A stretch of 38,214 bases of DNA from the NCBI RefSeq assembly GCF_014200175.1, contig NZ_JACHBD010000024.1, positions 1 to 38,214 of the forward strand, given 5' to 3'. Made by a program: the position numbers and the translations under genes. Positions 25,132-33,435 of the stretch are shown here, piece by piece (the stretch's first letter is position 1; each line of letters begins with the position of its first letter). This DNA comes from Rhizobium lentis (lineage in GTDB: Bacteria > Pseudomonadota > Alphaproteobacteria > Rhizobiales > Rhizobiaceae). The notes beneath the pieces are model-generated. The model searched no databases. It worked only from the letters and a program-made list of their open reading frames with translations, and had not been told where the DNA came from.

Positions 25132-26543
25132 TCAGTGCTGCAGTGACGTGATGCAGACGACCTTCGGCTGGGTCATGTCCTCATAAGCAAAGCGAACGCC
25201 TTCGCGTCCCATGCTGCCATATTTGAATCCGCCAAATGGCATTGCGTCGAACCGATAGTCGGACGACTGGTTGATCATGACGCCGCCGGCATCGATCCGC
25301 TTGGCGGCCTGGAGGGCATTGGCAAGATCGTTGGTAAAGATCCCGGCATGGAGGCTGTATTCCGGCTTGTTGGCCAACTCTATTGCCTCTTCAAGTTCAT
25401 CGAACGGCTGCAGCATGACCACCGGGGCGAAGACTTCCTCGTTCAGTACGTCGCACGTGGCCGGCACGTTTTCCAGGACGGTCGGGGGGTAGAGTGTGCG
25501 GCCGGCTTGTGACCGCAGAGCAGCGTCGCGCCGGCAGCGATTGCTCGTTCCACCATGGCGGCGGCGCGGTTCACCGCGCTTTCGGAGATCATGGGGCCCA
25601 TATCGGTCTCAGAATTCATCGGATCGCCGGTCTTCATCAGGACGGTTCGGGCCACGAACTCGGTCTTGAAGCGTTCATAGACCGAGCGCTGTACCAGAAT
25701 CCGCTGCGTTCCGATGCAATTCTGGCCAGCCGCCCAGAAGGCGCCTGACACGCAATCTTCCACGGCGGCCTGAACATCGCTATTTTCCATCACGATAACC
25801 GGCGCATTGCCACCGAGATCCATTGCGAGCTTCTTGATGCCCGCAGATCTTGCAATGGCCTCGCCCGTGACGAATCCCCCTGTAAAGGAGATCATGCGAA
25901 CCTCTTTGGCCGAAACAAGTGCCTTGCCCAGGTCGGCGCCGCCGACAGCGACCGTGATGATCTCTTCGGGCAAGCCGCTTTCGATCAAGACCTCCACCAG
26001 CTTGATCGCCGATAGAGGCGTAAGCTCCGATGGCTTCAGCAGTACAGCGTTTGCGCCGGCAATGGCAGGGCCAAGCTTGTGGGCCACGAGATTGAGCGGG
26101 TCGTTGTAGGGCGTGATTGCCGCGATGATTCCTAGCGGCTCCCGTGTGTACCAGCCCTGACGAGATTCAGAGCCCGCATAGGCATCAAACGGAATGACTT
26201 CGCCAGCATTGCGCTTGGCTTCTTCGCCAGAGAGTTTCAGTGTGTTGACACAACGTGTCGCCTCCTTGCGGGCCTGGGCAATTGTCTTCCCCGCCTCTCG
26301 TACGATCAGGAGCGCAAACTCCTCCAAGCGTTCTCCGATAGTGGCTGCTGCCCTTTCGAGAATTGCAGAGCGCTGGTGGCGGGGGAGCGACCGGGCACTC
26401 TGCGCGCCGCGCCTGGCGCGTTCGAGCAACAGGTCCACAGCCTCGGCACCGGTCTCTCGGATAGCGCCGACAAAACTGCCGTCGAACGGATTAGTGACGA
26501 TGATCTCGTTGGAAGAGGCGGGTTTCAAGGCGAGACCGGGCAT
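25132..26543 (-). pseudogene. Aldehyde dehydrogenase with a single frameshift
   Basis: The first part (26543 to about 25508) covers the cofactor and catalytic domains: TPYNDPLN, a D242 where most ALDHs have Glu (MDLGGNAP), and nucleophile C276 in GQNCIGTQ. After LLCGHK the frame goes wrong and ends at 25443. In the next frame TLYPPTVLENVPATCDVLNE continues the family sequence to the normal C-terminus at 25132. Between the two frames there are 8 nt where 9 are expected, so one base is missing at 25498-25508. It may be a true mutation or a sequencing error. Context suggests oxidation of aspartate 4-semialdehyde to aspartate. The ATG shares one base with the homoserine dehydrogenase stop. Confidence 0.85.
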
Positions 26544-27604
26544 CACGCTGCCTCCTTGGCGAAATTTGCCGACTGCGCATTGTGTATAGCCACGATGTCG
26601 GACAGCAGTGCGTAGGCGGTTTCGACTCGACCGGCGCCCGGGCCGCTCACGGTGACGGGACCGAGAAGCTCTGTGTTCAACGATACTGCGTTGGTAGCGC
26701 CGTTGACGCCGGCGAGCGGATGTTCGAGGGCAAGCTGTTTGGGCGCGACACTGCCGGTTATCGTGCCGTCGGCATTGCGAACTGCTGACCCGACCAGTTT
26801 CCAACGACTCCCTGCCTTGGCAGCTGCTTGAATGTCGGAGGGAGAAAGCTTGGAGATGCCGTTGCAGGAGACATCCTCCGGCTTGAGATTTGCGCCCAGC
26901 AGCTCATTCGCCAAGATCACGACTTTCAGGCGAACGTCGAAACCCTCGACATCGGCAGTCGGATCGGCCTCTGCATAGCCCAGCGCCTGCGCTTCCGCGA
27001 CAGCACTGGCGAAGTCCAGACCCTCCTCCATGCGGCAGAGGACGAAGTTCGACGTGCCGTTGAGGATCCCTTCGAACCCTTTCACCTCTGCGCCGGCAAG
27101 GGTCTTCTCTGCCATTCTTATGACGGGCGTGCCGCTCATGACAGAGCCCTCATATTCGAAGTGAACGTTGTTCGCCTTGGCAAGAGCCTTCAGTTCCCGA
27201 GCAGCGATTGCAACAGGCCCCTTGTTGGTGGTGACGACGTGCTTGCTCGAGTTGAGAGCCCAGCGACAGTGTGAAACCGCCGGCTCGCCGTCCGCCGGGT
27301 TCGTATATGTCGCCTCCACAACGATGTCGGCAGGCGCCGTCTTGATGATGGCTTCGTTGTCAGCCTCGCCGCTGCCGCCGGAGAGCCGACCGAAACCGCC
27401 CTTCGCGAAATTCGCCTCCACGAGGGTCTTGGCATCCAGACCGTTGGGCGAAATGACGGAGCCCAGATGGAGATCGCTGACCGCAACGATGTTCAGGCGG
27501 AAACCAAGGTCCCGTTCCCAAAGTGGGCTCTTCCTCGCGATGAGCTCGGCCAAAGCACGGTTGACGCCACCAAATCCGATTAGAGCAATATTGTAGATTT
27601 TCAT
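26543..27604 (-). CDS. hom: Homoserine dehydrogenase
   Basis: The protein has 353 residues from the ATG at 27604 (GGAGG upstream). The NAD(P) site is IALIGFGGVNRAL. The family signatures TTNKGPVA, EGSVMSGTPVI, GILNGTSNFVL and AEADPTADVEGFD are all visible. There is no C-terminal ACT domain, so it lacks the threonine feedback module of many biosynthetic enzymes. Together with placement before aldehyde dehydrogenase and aspartase genes, this suggests it works backward, oxidising homoserine to aspartate 4-semialdehyde. It is the first gene of the minus-strand operon; the 251 bp before it, up to the next Lrp gene, should contain the promoter. Confidence 0.9.
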   Translation of the reverse strand: MKIYNIALIGFGGVNRALAELIARKSPLWERDLGFRLNIVAVSDLHLGSVISPNGLDAKTLVEANFAKGGFGRLSGGSGEADNEAIIKTAPADIVVEATYTNPADGEPAVSHCRWALNSSKHVVTTNKGPVAIAARELKALAKANNVHFEYEGSVMSGTPVIRMAEKTLAGAEVKGFEGILNGTSNFVLCRMEEGLDFASAVAEAQALGYAEADPTADVEGFDVRLKVVILANELLGANLKPEDVSCNGISKLSPSDIQAAAKAGSRWKLVGSAVRNADGTITGSVAPKQLALEHPLAGVNGATNAVSLNTELLGPVTVSGPGAGRVETAYALLSDIVAIHNAQSANFAKEAA

Positions 27605-27855
27605 GCGGTTTCCTCCGATGAAGCGATTTGTGCGCACATCATCAGATGCGAATCGCTCAGTCGGAACGGCACAAACGGACCAATCTGCCGTGCATTTTGC
27701 TCATAACGCTGACCGTTTGCCCGTATCCCGGTTCGGCTCCCGCACTCGCAACGACAAATGGCTCGGGCGAGGAAAGCCGACTTGCTCATGCAATACGTCG
27801 AAGTGTCTATTGTTCCGCAAAGACGACGCGGCTCCAGCGGCTGTCGGCAGCAATC

Positions 27856-28332
27856 TCAGGAGAAGTGATCAAAGTCGATCGGAACTGAAAAGCCTGTCTT
27901 GACCCGGTCCATGACCACCATTGTTTTGAAGCCCTTGATGTCGGGATTTTCATAAAAGAACTTGCGGGTGAAGACCTCGTAGTCCTCCATGCTCTCGGCA
28001 GTGACAATCAGGACGAAATCCGCATCGCCCGTTACATAGTAGCCGTTCATCACTTCCGGCGTCTGCCGTATCGATTGCTTGAACCGGTCAACGATGTCCG
28101 CTCTTTCGCGCTCGAGCGTGACCAGTACAAGCATTGCGATCGGCCGGCCGACAGATTTGGGCTTCACAACCGCAACCTCGGCCTCAATCACTCCCGCGTC
28201 ACGAAGCCGCTTGAGGCGGCGCTGCACCGCAGTGGCCGAAAGACCGACCATCGTACCGAGCTCCTCGCTGCTGTGTCTGTTATGAGTCTGCACGATGCTA
28301 AGAAGACGGGCGTCTAGGCGATCGAGCTGCAT
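27856..28332 (-). CDS. Lrp/AsnC-family transcriptional regulator
   Basis: From the ATG at 28332, with GGAG six bases upstream, the protein has 158 residues. The helix-turn-helix (DARLLSIVQTHNRHSSEELG, then LSATAVQRRLKRL) and the RAM domain (PEVMNGYYVTGDADFVLIVTAES) are typical. It is divergent from the aminotransferase and transporter operon and directly upstream of the homoserine dehydrogenase operon, so it probably controls one or both. Similar Lrp-type regulators (DoeX/AsnC) accompany ectoine degradation genes. A longer start at 28371 is possible. Confidence 0.9.
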   Translation of the reverse strand: MQLDRLDARLLSIVQTHNRHSSEELGTMVGLSATAVQRRLKRLRDAGVIEAEVAVVKPKSVGRPIAMLVLVTLERERADIVDRFKQSIRQTPEVMNGYYVTGDADFVLIVTAESMEDYEVFTRKFFYENPDIKGFKTMVVMDRVKTGFSVPIDFDHFS

Positions 28333-28502
28333 TGAAATCTCCGCAGGAATTCCTCGTTTGGGAGGCATCAAAAGCAGGATTTCCTCGCTGTTGCAACATC
28401 AACGCCGGATTTGATCGCCTCGATGCTTCTACGCTTCACGGACAAGACAGAGGTGGCAGAAAAGTCCAGCCCGACGATGACCTCGCTGCATGAGGACCGA
28501 AA
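28333..28502. promoter_or_regulatory. Divergent promoter region of the Lrp gene and transporter operon
   Basis: This 170-bp gap separates divergent genes and contains a perfect 10-bp palindrome TGTTGCAACA at 28389-28398. The palindrome is a candidate binding site for the adjacent Lrp-type regulator. No clear -35/-10 pair could be fixed. Confidence 0.4.
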
Positions 28503-29903
28503 ATGATCAATATTACTGAAATTGCTGATATGGACCGCAGGACCGTTCTGCATCCGTTTACCTACCTTAAGAATTACGCTGCCGGGGAGACCGATCCTAC
28601 CATCGTCGAGACTGGAAAAGGCGTTCGCATCCGCGATGCATCCGGCCGAGAATATTTGGACGGGTTTGCGGGCCTCTATTGCGTGAATGTCGGCTACGGC
28701 CGCACCGAAGTCGCCGAAGCGATCGCTCGGCAGGCGTACAAGCTTGCCTATTATCATTCCTACGCAGCACACACGACTGAGGAACTCGCACGACTTTCGG
28801 ATCGCCTGGTCCGAATGGCGCCAGGCAAGATGTCGAAGGTCTTCTACGGACTGTCCGGGTCGGACGCGAATGAGACGCAGGCGAAGATCGTCTGGTATTA
28901 CAATAATCTACGCGGGAAAGCGCACAAGAAGAAGATCATCTCGCGTGAGCGTGGCTATCATGGATGTTCTGTGGTTTCCGGTTCCATGACAGGCTTGAGC
29001 TTTTACCACGATCATATGGATCTCCCGGTTTCGGGGATTCTGCGTACCGGCGTTCCGCACTTCTATCGCGGCGCCGTGCCTGGCGAGACCGAAGAGGCCT
29101 TTTCACAGCGTCGCGCTGATGAACTGGAAGCGCTTATTCTCGCCGAAGGGCCCGACACTGTCGGCGCCTTCATCGCGGAGCCGGTCCTTGGAACGGGAGG
29201 CATTACACCGCCGCCGGCAGGATACTGGCCGAAAATCCAAGCTGTGCTGAAGAAGTACGACATACTGCTGATTGCCGACGAGGTGGTCTGTGGGTTTGGC
29301 CGCACCGGTGCGACGTTCGGTTCGGATCTCTACGGTATGAATCCCGATCTGATCACCGTCGCCAAGGGTTTAACGTCAGCCTATGTGCCGATGTCGGCGG
29401 CGATAGTTTCGCAGAAAGTCTACGAGGTCATGGAGGAGGCGACCTCGCGTGTGGGCTCCTTCTCACACGGCTACACCTATTCCGGTCATCCGATCGGCGC
29501 CGCGGCCGCGAACGCAGTCCTTGATATCGTCGAGCGCGAAAACCTGGCCGGCCAGTCCGCTATTAGAGGCGCCTATCTTATGCAACGGCTGAAGGCAGAG
29601 TTCGAGCAGAACCCGATCGTCGGGGAAGTTCGTGGTGTCGGCATGCTTGCAGCCATCGAGTTCGTTTCCGATCGCGATACCCGAGCTTCGTTCGATCCGG
29701 GCCTGAAGGTCGGCGCGCGCATCTCCCAAGCCGCTCGAAATCGCAACCTCATTGCCCGCGCAATGCCGCATGGAGACATTCTGGGCTTTGCACCGCCACT
29801 TGTGATGACGGAAGCGGAAATCGACGAAATGGTTGCGATCGCCAGGGCTGCCGTTGACGAGGTGCTGCGGGAGCTGGACTCCCAAGGGCTGGTGGCGGGA
29901 TAA
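28503..29903 (+). CDS. PLP-dependent class III aminotransferase
   Basis: The protein has 466 residues. Family features: HPFTYL near the start, GLSGSDANE (phosphate-binding region, 116-124), IADEVVCGFGRTG with D259 contacting the PLP ring nitrogen, and the Schiff-base Lys K288 in ITVAKGL. Such enzymes transfer the terminal amino group of diamino or omega-amino acids to pyruvate or 2-oxoglutarate, giving a semialdehyde. With aspartate-semialdehyde enzymes next door, L-2,4-diaminobutyrate is an attractive substrate (as for DoeD in ectoine breakdown), but this is inference. The ATG follows GAGGA. It leads the operon; the ABC ATPase gene starts 29 bp downstream. Confidence 0.9.
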   Translation: MINITEIADMDRRTVLHPFTYLKNYAAGETDPTIVETGKGVRIRDASGREYLDGFAGLYCVNVGYGRTEVAEAIARQAYKLAYYHSYAAHTTEELARLSDRLVRMAPGKMSKVFYGLSGSDANETQAKIVWYYNNLRGKAHKKKIISRERGYHGCSVVSGSMTGLSFYHDHMDLPVSGILRTGVPHFYRGAVPGETEEAFSQRRADELEALILAEGPDTVGAFIAEPVLGTGGITPPPAGYWPKIQAVLKKYDILLIADEVVCGFGRTGATFGSDLYGMNPDLITVAKGLTSAYVPMSAAIVSQKVYEVMEEATSRVGSFSHGYTYSGHPIGAAAANAVLDIVERENLAGQSAIRGAYLMQRLKAEFEQNPIVGEVRGVGMLAAIEFVSDRDTRASFDPGLKVGARISQAARNRNLIARAMPHGDILGFAPPLVMTEAEIDEMVAIARAAVDEVLRELDSQGLVAG

Positions 29904-29932
29904 CGAATGGGCAATCGTCTGAGGCTTTGCGC

Positions 29933-30709
29933 ATGAACGCAATTCTAAAGGTTCACGAACTCACAAAGACGTTTGGATCGACGAAGGTGCTGGATGGTAT
30001 CAGCTTCGATATGAGAGAAGGTGAGGTCATTTCTCTGATCGGCTCGTCCGGATGTGGAAAAAGTACCGCACTTCGCTGTATCAATTTTCTGGAGACGCCG
30101 ACATCAGGTCGGCTCGAGTGCATGGGCCAGTCCGTCTCCGTCGTCAATGACGAGAGCGGGCGAAGCCAGATCATCAACGCCCGCGATATCAGGAACCTTC
30201 GCAGACAGATTGGCATGGTGTTCCAGAACTTCAATCTCTGGCCTCACCTGAGCGTCCTGTCCAACGTGACCGAGGCACTCGTTTGGGTGCTGAAACTCGG
30301 GAAGAAAGACGCCGAAGAGGTTGCGCTCTCGGCCTTGTCGAAAGTCGGCATGGCGAGTTTCCGTGACCGCTACCCGCAACAGCTTTCGGGCGGGCAGCAA
30401 CAACGTGTAGCAATCGCGCGTGTTCTGGCAATGAAGCCAAAACTCATGCTGTGTGACGAGCCGACATCCGCACTGGACCCCGAGCTCGTCGGTGAAGTGC
30501 TGAAAGTCATAAGGGCGCTGGCGGAAGCGGGGGCTACGATCCTCCTCGTCACGCATGAAATGCGGTTCGCACGCGATGTGTCGAACCGGATGATATTCCT
30601 GCAAAACGGCCGCCTTGAGCAGGATGACGAGCCGAAGGAACTGTTTCGAAATCCCGCAACGGAAGGGGTGAAGCGGTTTCTTTCGACAGTGATGGCGGCC
30701 AACGCCTGA
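29933..30709 (+). CDS. ABC importer ATPase, polar amino acid type
   Basis: The protein has 258 residues from the ATG at 29933 (GAGG upstream). It shows Walker A GSSGCGKST, Q-loop VFQNFNLWPH, signature LSGGQQQR, Walker B LMLCDEPTSALD and switch His in LVTHEM. The FNLWPH Q-loop and the absence of an extra C-terminal domain are typical of the polar amino acid uptake (PAAT) family, which includes EhuA, OccP and HisP. It energises the two permeases encoded at 31621 and 32336. Confidence 0.94.
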   Translation: MNAILKVHELTKTFGSTKVLDGISFDMREGEVISLIGSSGCGKSTALRCINFLETPTSGRLECMGQSVSVVNDESGRSQIINARDIRNLRRQIGMVFQNFNLWPHLSVLSNVTEALVWVLKLGKKDAEEVALSALSKVGMASFRDRYPQQLSGGQQQRVAIARVLAMKPKLMLCDEPTSALDPELVGEVLKVIRALAEAGATILLVTHEMRFARDVSNRMIFLQNGRLEQDDEPKELFRNPATEGVKRFLSTVMAANA

Positions 30710-30741
30710 AAGCGCAACGAAAACCAAAAGGGGTAACAATC

Positions 30742-31560
30742 ATGATCAACAGCAATCTCATCAAGTCAGCATTCGCAACCAGCCTGCTCGTCTGCGCACT
30801 GGCGACGGGCGCGTCGGCAAAGGACGGCGTTCTGCGCATCGGGACGGAGGGCGATGCGCCGAAGTTCAGCATGGCCGATCCGAGCGGCAAGGTAACCGGG
30901 TTCGACGCCGATATCGCCAACGGCATCTGCGCCGAGCTGAAACTGAAGTGTGAATTCGTCGTGCAGACATTCAGCTCACTGGTGCCATCCATGGATAAGG
31001 ATCGCTTTGACGTCATCATTTCCGGCCTTGGTATCACCGCCGAACGTCAGAAGAAGATCGACTACTCCATCCCATATGCGACAACACCCCTCTATTTCGC
31101 TGTCGCAAAGGACTCCCCGCTTGCAGGCCTCAAGAGCCTCGCCGAAATCGAAAAGGCCCTCCAGGGCAAGAGTGTCGGCGTCGTCACCGGGACGACCTAC
31201 GCCAGGTTCATGGAGAAGCGGATGCACGGCGCCGATCTTAAGACATACGACGCCGTCACGCAGCTGACCGCCGATCTCGCGAGCGGCCGTATCGACGTCG
31301 CCTTCGCGGATTCGCCGACATGGATGGATTTTTTCGCAACGCCTGACGGAGCCAACTTCACCAGGATTGACCTGAAGATCATGGCCATGGATGACCCAGA
31401 GGTTCTTGGCCATGGCATGGGAGTCGGCATGCGCAAGGGCAATACCGAACTCAAGACCAAGGTCGATGCCGCCCTCTGCAAGATGATCAACGATGGCAAG
31501 GTCAGGGAAGCCTCGATGCATTGGTTCCAGGACGACTACACGATTCCCTGCAAGAAGTGA
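30742..31560 (+). CDS. Periplasmic substrate-binding protein of the amino acid ABC importer
   Basis: The protein has 272 residues. A signal peptide of about 26 residues (basic start, hydrophobic core, cleavage near GASA) exports it to the periplasm. The mature part begins VLRIGTEGDAPKFSM and contains GFDADIANGICAEL and FDVIISGLGITAERQKKIDYS, the standard pattern of family 3 binding proteins. The Asp and Arg that clamp the ligand alpha-amino and carboxylate groups fall in expected segments. The sequence resembles Lys/Arg/ornithine and opine binders. An AAAAGGGG ribosome site precedes the ATG. Confidence 0.93.
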   Translation: MINSNLIKSAFATSLLVCALATGASAKDGVLRIGTEGDAPKFSMADPSGKVTGFDADIANGICAELKLKCEFVVQTFSSLVPSMDKDRFDVIISGLGITAERQKKIDYSIPYATTPLYFAVAKDSPLAGLKSLAEIEKALQGKSVGVVTGTTYARFMEKRMHGADLKTYDAVTQLTADLASGRIDVAFADSPTWMDFFATPDGANFTRIDLKIMAMDDPEVLGHGMGVGMRKGNTELKTKVDAALCKMINDGKVREASMHWFQDDYTIPCKK

Positions 31561-31620
31561 TCGTTTCGAACATGAAGCCTGCCTTGGCACGACCCAGGGC
31601 AGGTCACGGGGATTGTGTCC

Positions 31621-32334
31621 ATGTTGGGTGACCTTTGGGTGTTGATGGTGGAGCAGAGTTGGGCGCTGGCTCTGCTGAAAGGAAGTTTCGTCACGATCGT
31701 GATCGGTTTGATCGGAATGGCACTCGGCTTTCTCGTTGCAACCCCCTTGGCCATCATGCGCTGGCGGAAGGTCGTGTTCGTCTCGCAACTTGTCGACGGG
31801 TACAGCATTCTTGTTCGTGGCGTTCCGGGCTTGCTGGTCATCTATCTCCTGTTTTTCGGGTCGATCGAGTGGGTGAAGGCGATTACGGCTGCGTTCGGCT
31901 ACCAGGAGTCGGCTGATGACGCATACCCCTACGTCGTCGGGGTGATCGCGATTGCCGTCATCTCGTGCGCCTATTCGATAGAAGTCATCCGGGGTGCGCT
32001 TCAGGCGGTGCCGTACGGTCTGCTGGAAGCCGCTCAGTCGCTCGCCTTGCCAAGAGGTGTAACGTTTATGCGCATCACGTTCCCACTGGCACTGCGGCTG
32101 GCGCTTGGCGGGATCAACAACGTCTGGCAGATGACGATCAAGGATACTTCGCTCGTCTCGGTCGTCGGCTTACAGGAATTGATGAGGACGGCTGCCATCG
32201 GTGCAGGAATCACGCGATCCCCGTTGCTTTTCTACTGCATCGCTGCGGCGCTCTTCTTCTGCATGACCGCAGTCAGTCAAACCGCGTTTTCCAGCGCAGA
32301 ACGTGCGCTCGACCGCGGCTTCCAAGGAAGATGA
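31621..32334 (+). CDS. Amino acid ABC importer permease
   Basis: The protein has 237 residues (a GTG at 31615 would add two). Several hydrophobic helices are visible, for example SFVTIVIGLIGMALGFLVA and VVGVIAIAVISCAYSIEVIRG. The cytoplasmic EAA loop reads GLLEAAQSLALPRGVTFMRI followed by TFPLALR and would dock the ATPase. This is the HisM/OccQ-type inner-membrane subunit. It is followed by the second permease with one base between stop and start. Confidence 0.92.
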   Translation: MLGDLWVLMVEQSWALALLKGSFVTIVIGLIGMALGFLVATPLAIMRWRKVVFVSQLVDGYSILVRGVPGLLVIYLLFFGSIEWVKAITAAFGYQESADDAYPYVVGVIAIAVISCAYSIEVIRGALQAVPYGLLEAAQSLALPRGVTFMRITFPLALRLALGGINNVWQMTIKDTSLVSVVGLQELMRTAAIGAGITRSPLLFYCIAAALFFCMTAVSQTAFSSAERALDRGFQGR

Positions 32335-32335
32335 C

Positions 32336-33016
32336 ATGGATCTTGGAATAATTGCATATGCCGTTCCGTTCCTTGTCATAGGTGCCAAGACGACGTTGCT
32401 GATCGCCTTATTCGGCGTTGGTATCGGGCTTCCCTTTGGTGTCGCCGTCGGGCTCGCGCGCTGCTCGAGAAGCCGGGTATTGCGCCGCGTATGCGATGCC
32501 TACTGCGCGATCTTCCGCGGCACGCCTATGCTGGTGCAGGTCTTCGTCATCTATTACGGCTTGGCCCAGGTGAGTTTTATTCGTCAGACCCCCAGTCTAT
32601 GGTGGATGATCGCAGATGGGCTGAACGCTGCAATCCTTGCCGTGGTGCTCAACACCGGTGCCTACACGGCGGAGATTTTCCGCACGGCTTTCCTCTCCCT
32701 GCCGAAAGGACTTATCGAAGCGGCAGAAGCCTGTGGCATGCACCCGTGGCATGTCTTCAGGAGGGTGAGGTTTCCGCTTGCCCTGCGCCAGGCGCTTCCC
32801 GCTTACAGCAGCGAGGCGGCGATCATCGTGAAGGAATCCAGCCTCGCGTCAACGATTACCGTTCTGGAAATAACCGGATATGCGAAGCGGCTCATGAGCG
32901 AGACGTTCGCGATCATGGACATCTTCATCGTCACCGCAGCGTTCTATCTCACGATAAACGTCGTCGTCTTGACGGGTTTGAAACTCCTCGAACGGCGCCT
33001 GTCGTTTGCCCGATAA
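32336..33016 (+). CDS. Amino acid ABC importer permease, second subunit
   Basis: The protein has 226 residues from the ATG at 32336 (AAGGAAG upstream). It has five or so membrane segments and a clear EAA loop, GLIEAAEACGMHPWHVFRRV followed by RFPLALRQALP. It pairs with the preceding permease to form a heterodimeric channel, as in EhuC/EhuD or OccQ/OccM. A GTG at 32303 would overlap the previous gene by 32 nt and is less likely. Confidence 0.92.
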   Translation: MDLGIIAYAVPFLVIGAKTTLLIALFGVGIGLPFGVAVGLARCSRSRVLRRVCDAYCAIFRGTPMLVQVFVIYYGLAQVSFIRQTPSLWWMIADGLNAAILAVVLNTGAYTAEIFRTAFLSLPKGLIEAAEACGMHPWHVFRRVRFPLALRQALPAYSSEAAIIVKESSLASTITVLEITGYAKRLMSETFAIMDIFIVTAAFYLTINVVVLTGLKLLERRLSFAR

Positions 33017-33039
33017 ACAGATCCAAGAAAGGTCTTCCA

Positions 33040-33393
33040 ATGTCCAAACTCACTTTCGTCGATTACAACAATCTGCCTGAACCGCGTAAGGGCCAGCCCG
33101 CGCCTGAAAGGCTGGTCGAGGGAAATCCGCAGTTTCTCTCCTGGGACATCGCGCAGACCGCCGACGGCGTCGTTCGCTCCGGCGTCTGGGAAGCGACGCC
33201 CGGCGCCTACCGCTCGATCAAGGGCGAAACTTTCGAATTCTGTGTCATTCTGTCGGGTGTGTCCGAATTGATTGAGGATGGCTGTGAGCCGCGACGCATC
33301 GTTGCCGGCGACGCTTTCGCCATGCATCCGGGTTTCGTCGGAACCTGGAGGGTGATCGAAACGACGCGAAAGCTTTGGGTCTGCCGAGACTAA
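33040..33393 (+). CDS. Small cupin protein (DUF861-type), second copy
   Basis: The protein has 117 residues and clearly resembles the cupin at 20773 along its whole length: SGVWEATPG, KGETFEFCVILSG, AGDAFAMHPGFVGTW. It follows the second permease by 23 bp with an AAGAAAGG ribosome site, so it is part of the transporter operon. A metal-dependent step on an amino compound, or ligand binding, is possible. A different frame stays open over this gene and its upstream neighbour, but only this start has a ribosome site. Confidence 0.82.
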   Translation: MSKLTFVDYNNLPEPRKGQPAPERLVEGNPQFLSWDIAQTADGVVRSGVWEATPGAYRSIKGETFEFCVILSGVSELIEDGCEPRRIVAGDAFAMHPGFVGTWRVIETTRKLWVCRD

Positions 33394-33435
33394 GCCAATA
33401 ATCGATTGAAATCATCTTTCCGGAACTTAGCTCTC

